Positions 6,157-6,431 of a DNA stretch of 6,431 nt are shown here, in pieces. Source of the stretch: an uncultured Litorilinea sp. GTDB taxonomy: Bacteria > Chloroflexota > Anaerolineae > Caldilineales > Caldilineaceae. Within the stretch, counting starts at the first letter, position 1. Every line of letters starts with the position of its first letter. The notes beneath the pieces were generated by a model. The model was not told where the DNA came from. It searched no databases and saw only the letters and a list, made by a program, of their open reading frames with translations. Position numbers and translations under genes: made by a program. Location: contig CAMPHP010000191.1 in NCBI GenBank assembly GCA_946885925.1, positions 1-6,431 on the forward strand, given 5' to 3'.

Positions 6157-6431
6157 TCATATCTGGATGGTTCCGTCGGGTAGGGTCGCCCCGGCAAGCG
6201 AGGCAGCCTGGGCCAGTTGTTCTGGGGTGACTCGTGCATCGGTTAAGTCCGCCCCGCTCAAATCCGCACCGGCGATGTCCGCGCCAGTCAGGTCACAGCG
6301 GCGCAGATTTGCCTCGCGCAGATTGGCTTTACGCAGGTTCGCCCCCCGCAAGTTCAGATAACTCAGGTCCGCAGAGGCCAATTCAGCCTTGCGCCGGCTC
6401 AGATGAAAGCGGTAAAGCCATTGCCCCAGAT
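6157..6431 (-). CDS. Pentapeptide-repeat protein, C-terminal part (5' end beyond window)
   Basis: The minus-strand frame is open from the window edge to a TGA at 6159-6157, giving at least 90 residues. The TTG at 6381 is not a natural start, because the in-frame codons before it (QWLYRFHLSRRKAEL) lead smoothly into the repeats. About ten consecutive five-residue units of the A(D/N)LXX type are visible: AELAS, ADLSY, LNLRG, ANLRK, ANLRE, ANLRR, CDLTG, ADIAG, ADLSG, ADLTD. Such repeats fold into a right-handed quadrilateral beta-helix. The C-terminal cap (TPEQLAQAASLAGATLPDGT) is a common ending for these proteins. Some family members mimic DNA and bind gyrase, but most have no known function and nothing here selects a role. 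The N-terminal part outside the window might carry another domain. Confidence 0.9.
   Translation of the reverse strand, partial: LGQWLYRFHLSRRKAELASADLSYLNLRGANLRKANLREANLRRCDLTGADIAGADLSGADLTDARVTPEQLAQAASLAGATLPDGTIQI
6302..6361 (-). repeat. Degenerate 15-bp tandem repeats encoding pentapeptides
   Basis: On the plus strand four successive 15-base units start with CGCA (6302, 6317, 6332, 6347) and share the pattern CGCA(G/A)(A/G)TT. They are the DNA trace of the ANLR-type pentapeptides on the minus strand, so they belong to the gene and are not an independent array. Confidence 0.8.

Noticed and set aside
6140..6361. Plus-strand open frame rich in Arg, Ala and Ser repeats
   Set aside because: It is the mirror of the 15-base repeats of the pentapeptide gene. 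The minus-strand reading gives the textbook A(D/N)LXX pattern and a typical C-terminal cap.
6302..6361. Possible short tandem array (CRISPR-like or iteron)
   Set aside because: The 15-base units are degenerate, contiguous without spacers and in phase with the pentapeptide codons, so coding explains them.

Overview
The window looks like ordinary bacterial chromosome, moderately GC-rich by eye and densely coded, with no mobile element, CRISPR array, tRNA or rRNA that I can see. It carries five protein genes. Four are on the plus strand: the 3' part of a D-2-hydroxyacid dehydrogenase, a zinc alcohol dehydrogenase, a PIG-L/LmbE deacetylase and a long two-lobed M16 zinc peptidase. The fifth, on the minus strand, is the C-terminal end of a pentapeptide-repeat protein, which converges on the peptidase. 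The mix (GyaR-like dehydrogenase, PIG-L enzyme, single-chain exported M16 peptidase with one live and one dead lobe, short pentapeptide protein) would fit a Chloroflexota-type environmental bacterium (Anaerolineae/Caldilineae). That is inference from general familiarity, not a search result.

Layout. Bases 1-743 hold the dehydrogenase, cut at its 5' end by the window edge. The alcohol dehydrogenase starts 14 bp after its stop (758-1843) with its own purine-rich ribosome site, so the two probably form an operon for oxidation or reduction of hydroxy acids and alcohols or polyols. A gap of about 190 bp follows. It holds a small hairpin and, read on the minus strand, an unexpectedly protein-like 40-codon stretch that may be a gene remnant. 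The PIG-L deacetylase (2032-2856) has a well-placed GAGG site. A second gap of about 180 bp contains a perfect 13-bp tandem repeat just upstream of the peptidase ribosome site. The M16 peptidase (3037-5982) has a Sec-type signal peptide and ends at a strong 15-bp perfect hairpin terminator (5997-6033). The remaining gap of about 120 bp has a further small inverted repeat and no gene. The pentapeptide-repeat gene runs from 6431 (open at the window edge) down to 6157 on the minus strand.

How the genes work together. Only the first two look functionally coupled. The deacetylase and the peptidase each sit behind a sizeable gap and may be separate units. The best points of interest are the division of labour between the two peptidase lobes, the tandem repeat in its leader, and the possible gene remnant after the alcohol dehydrogenase. 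I found no convincing undescribed system.
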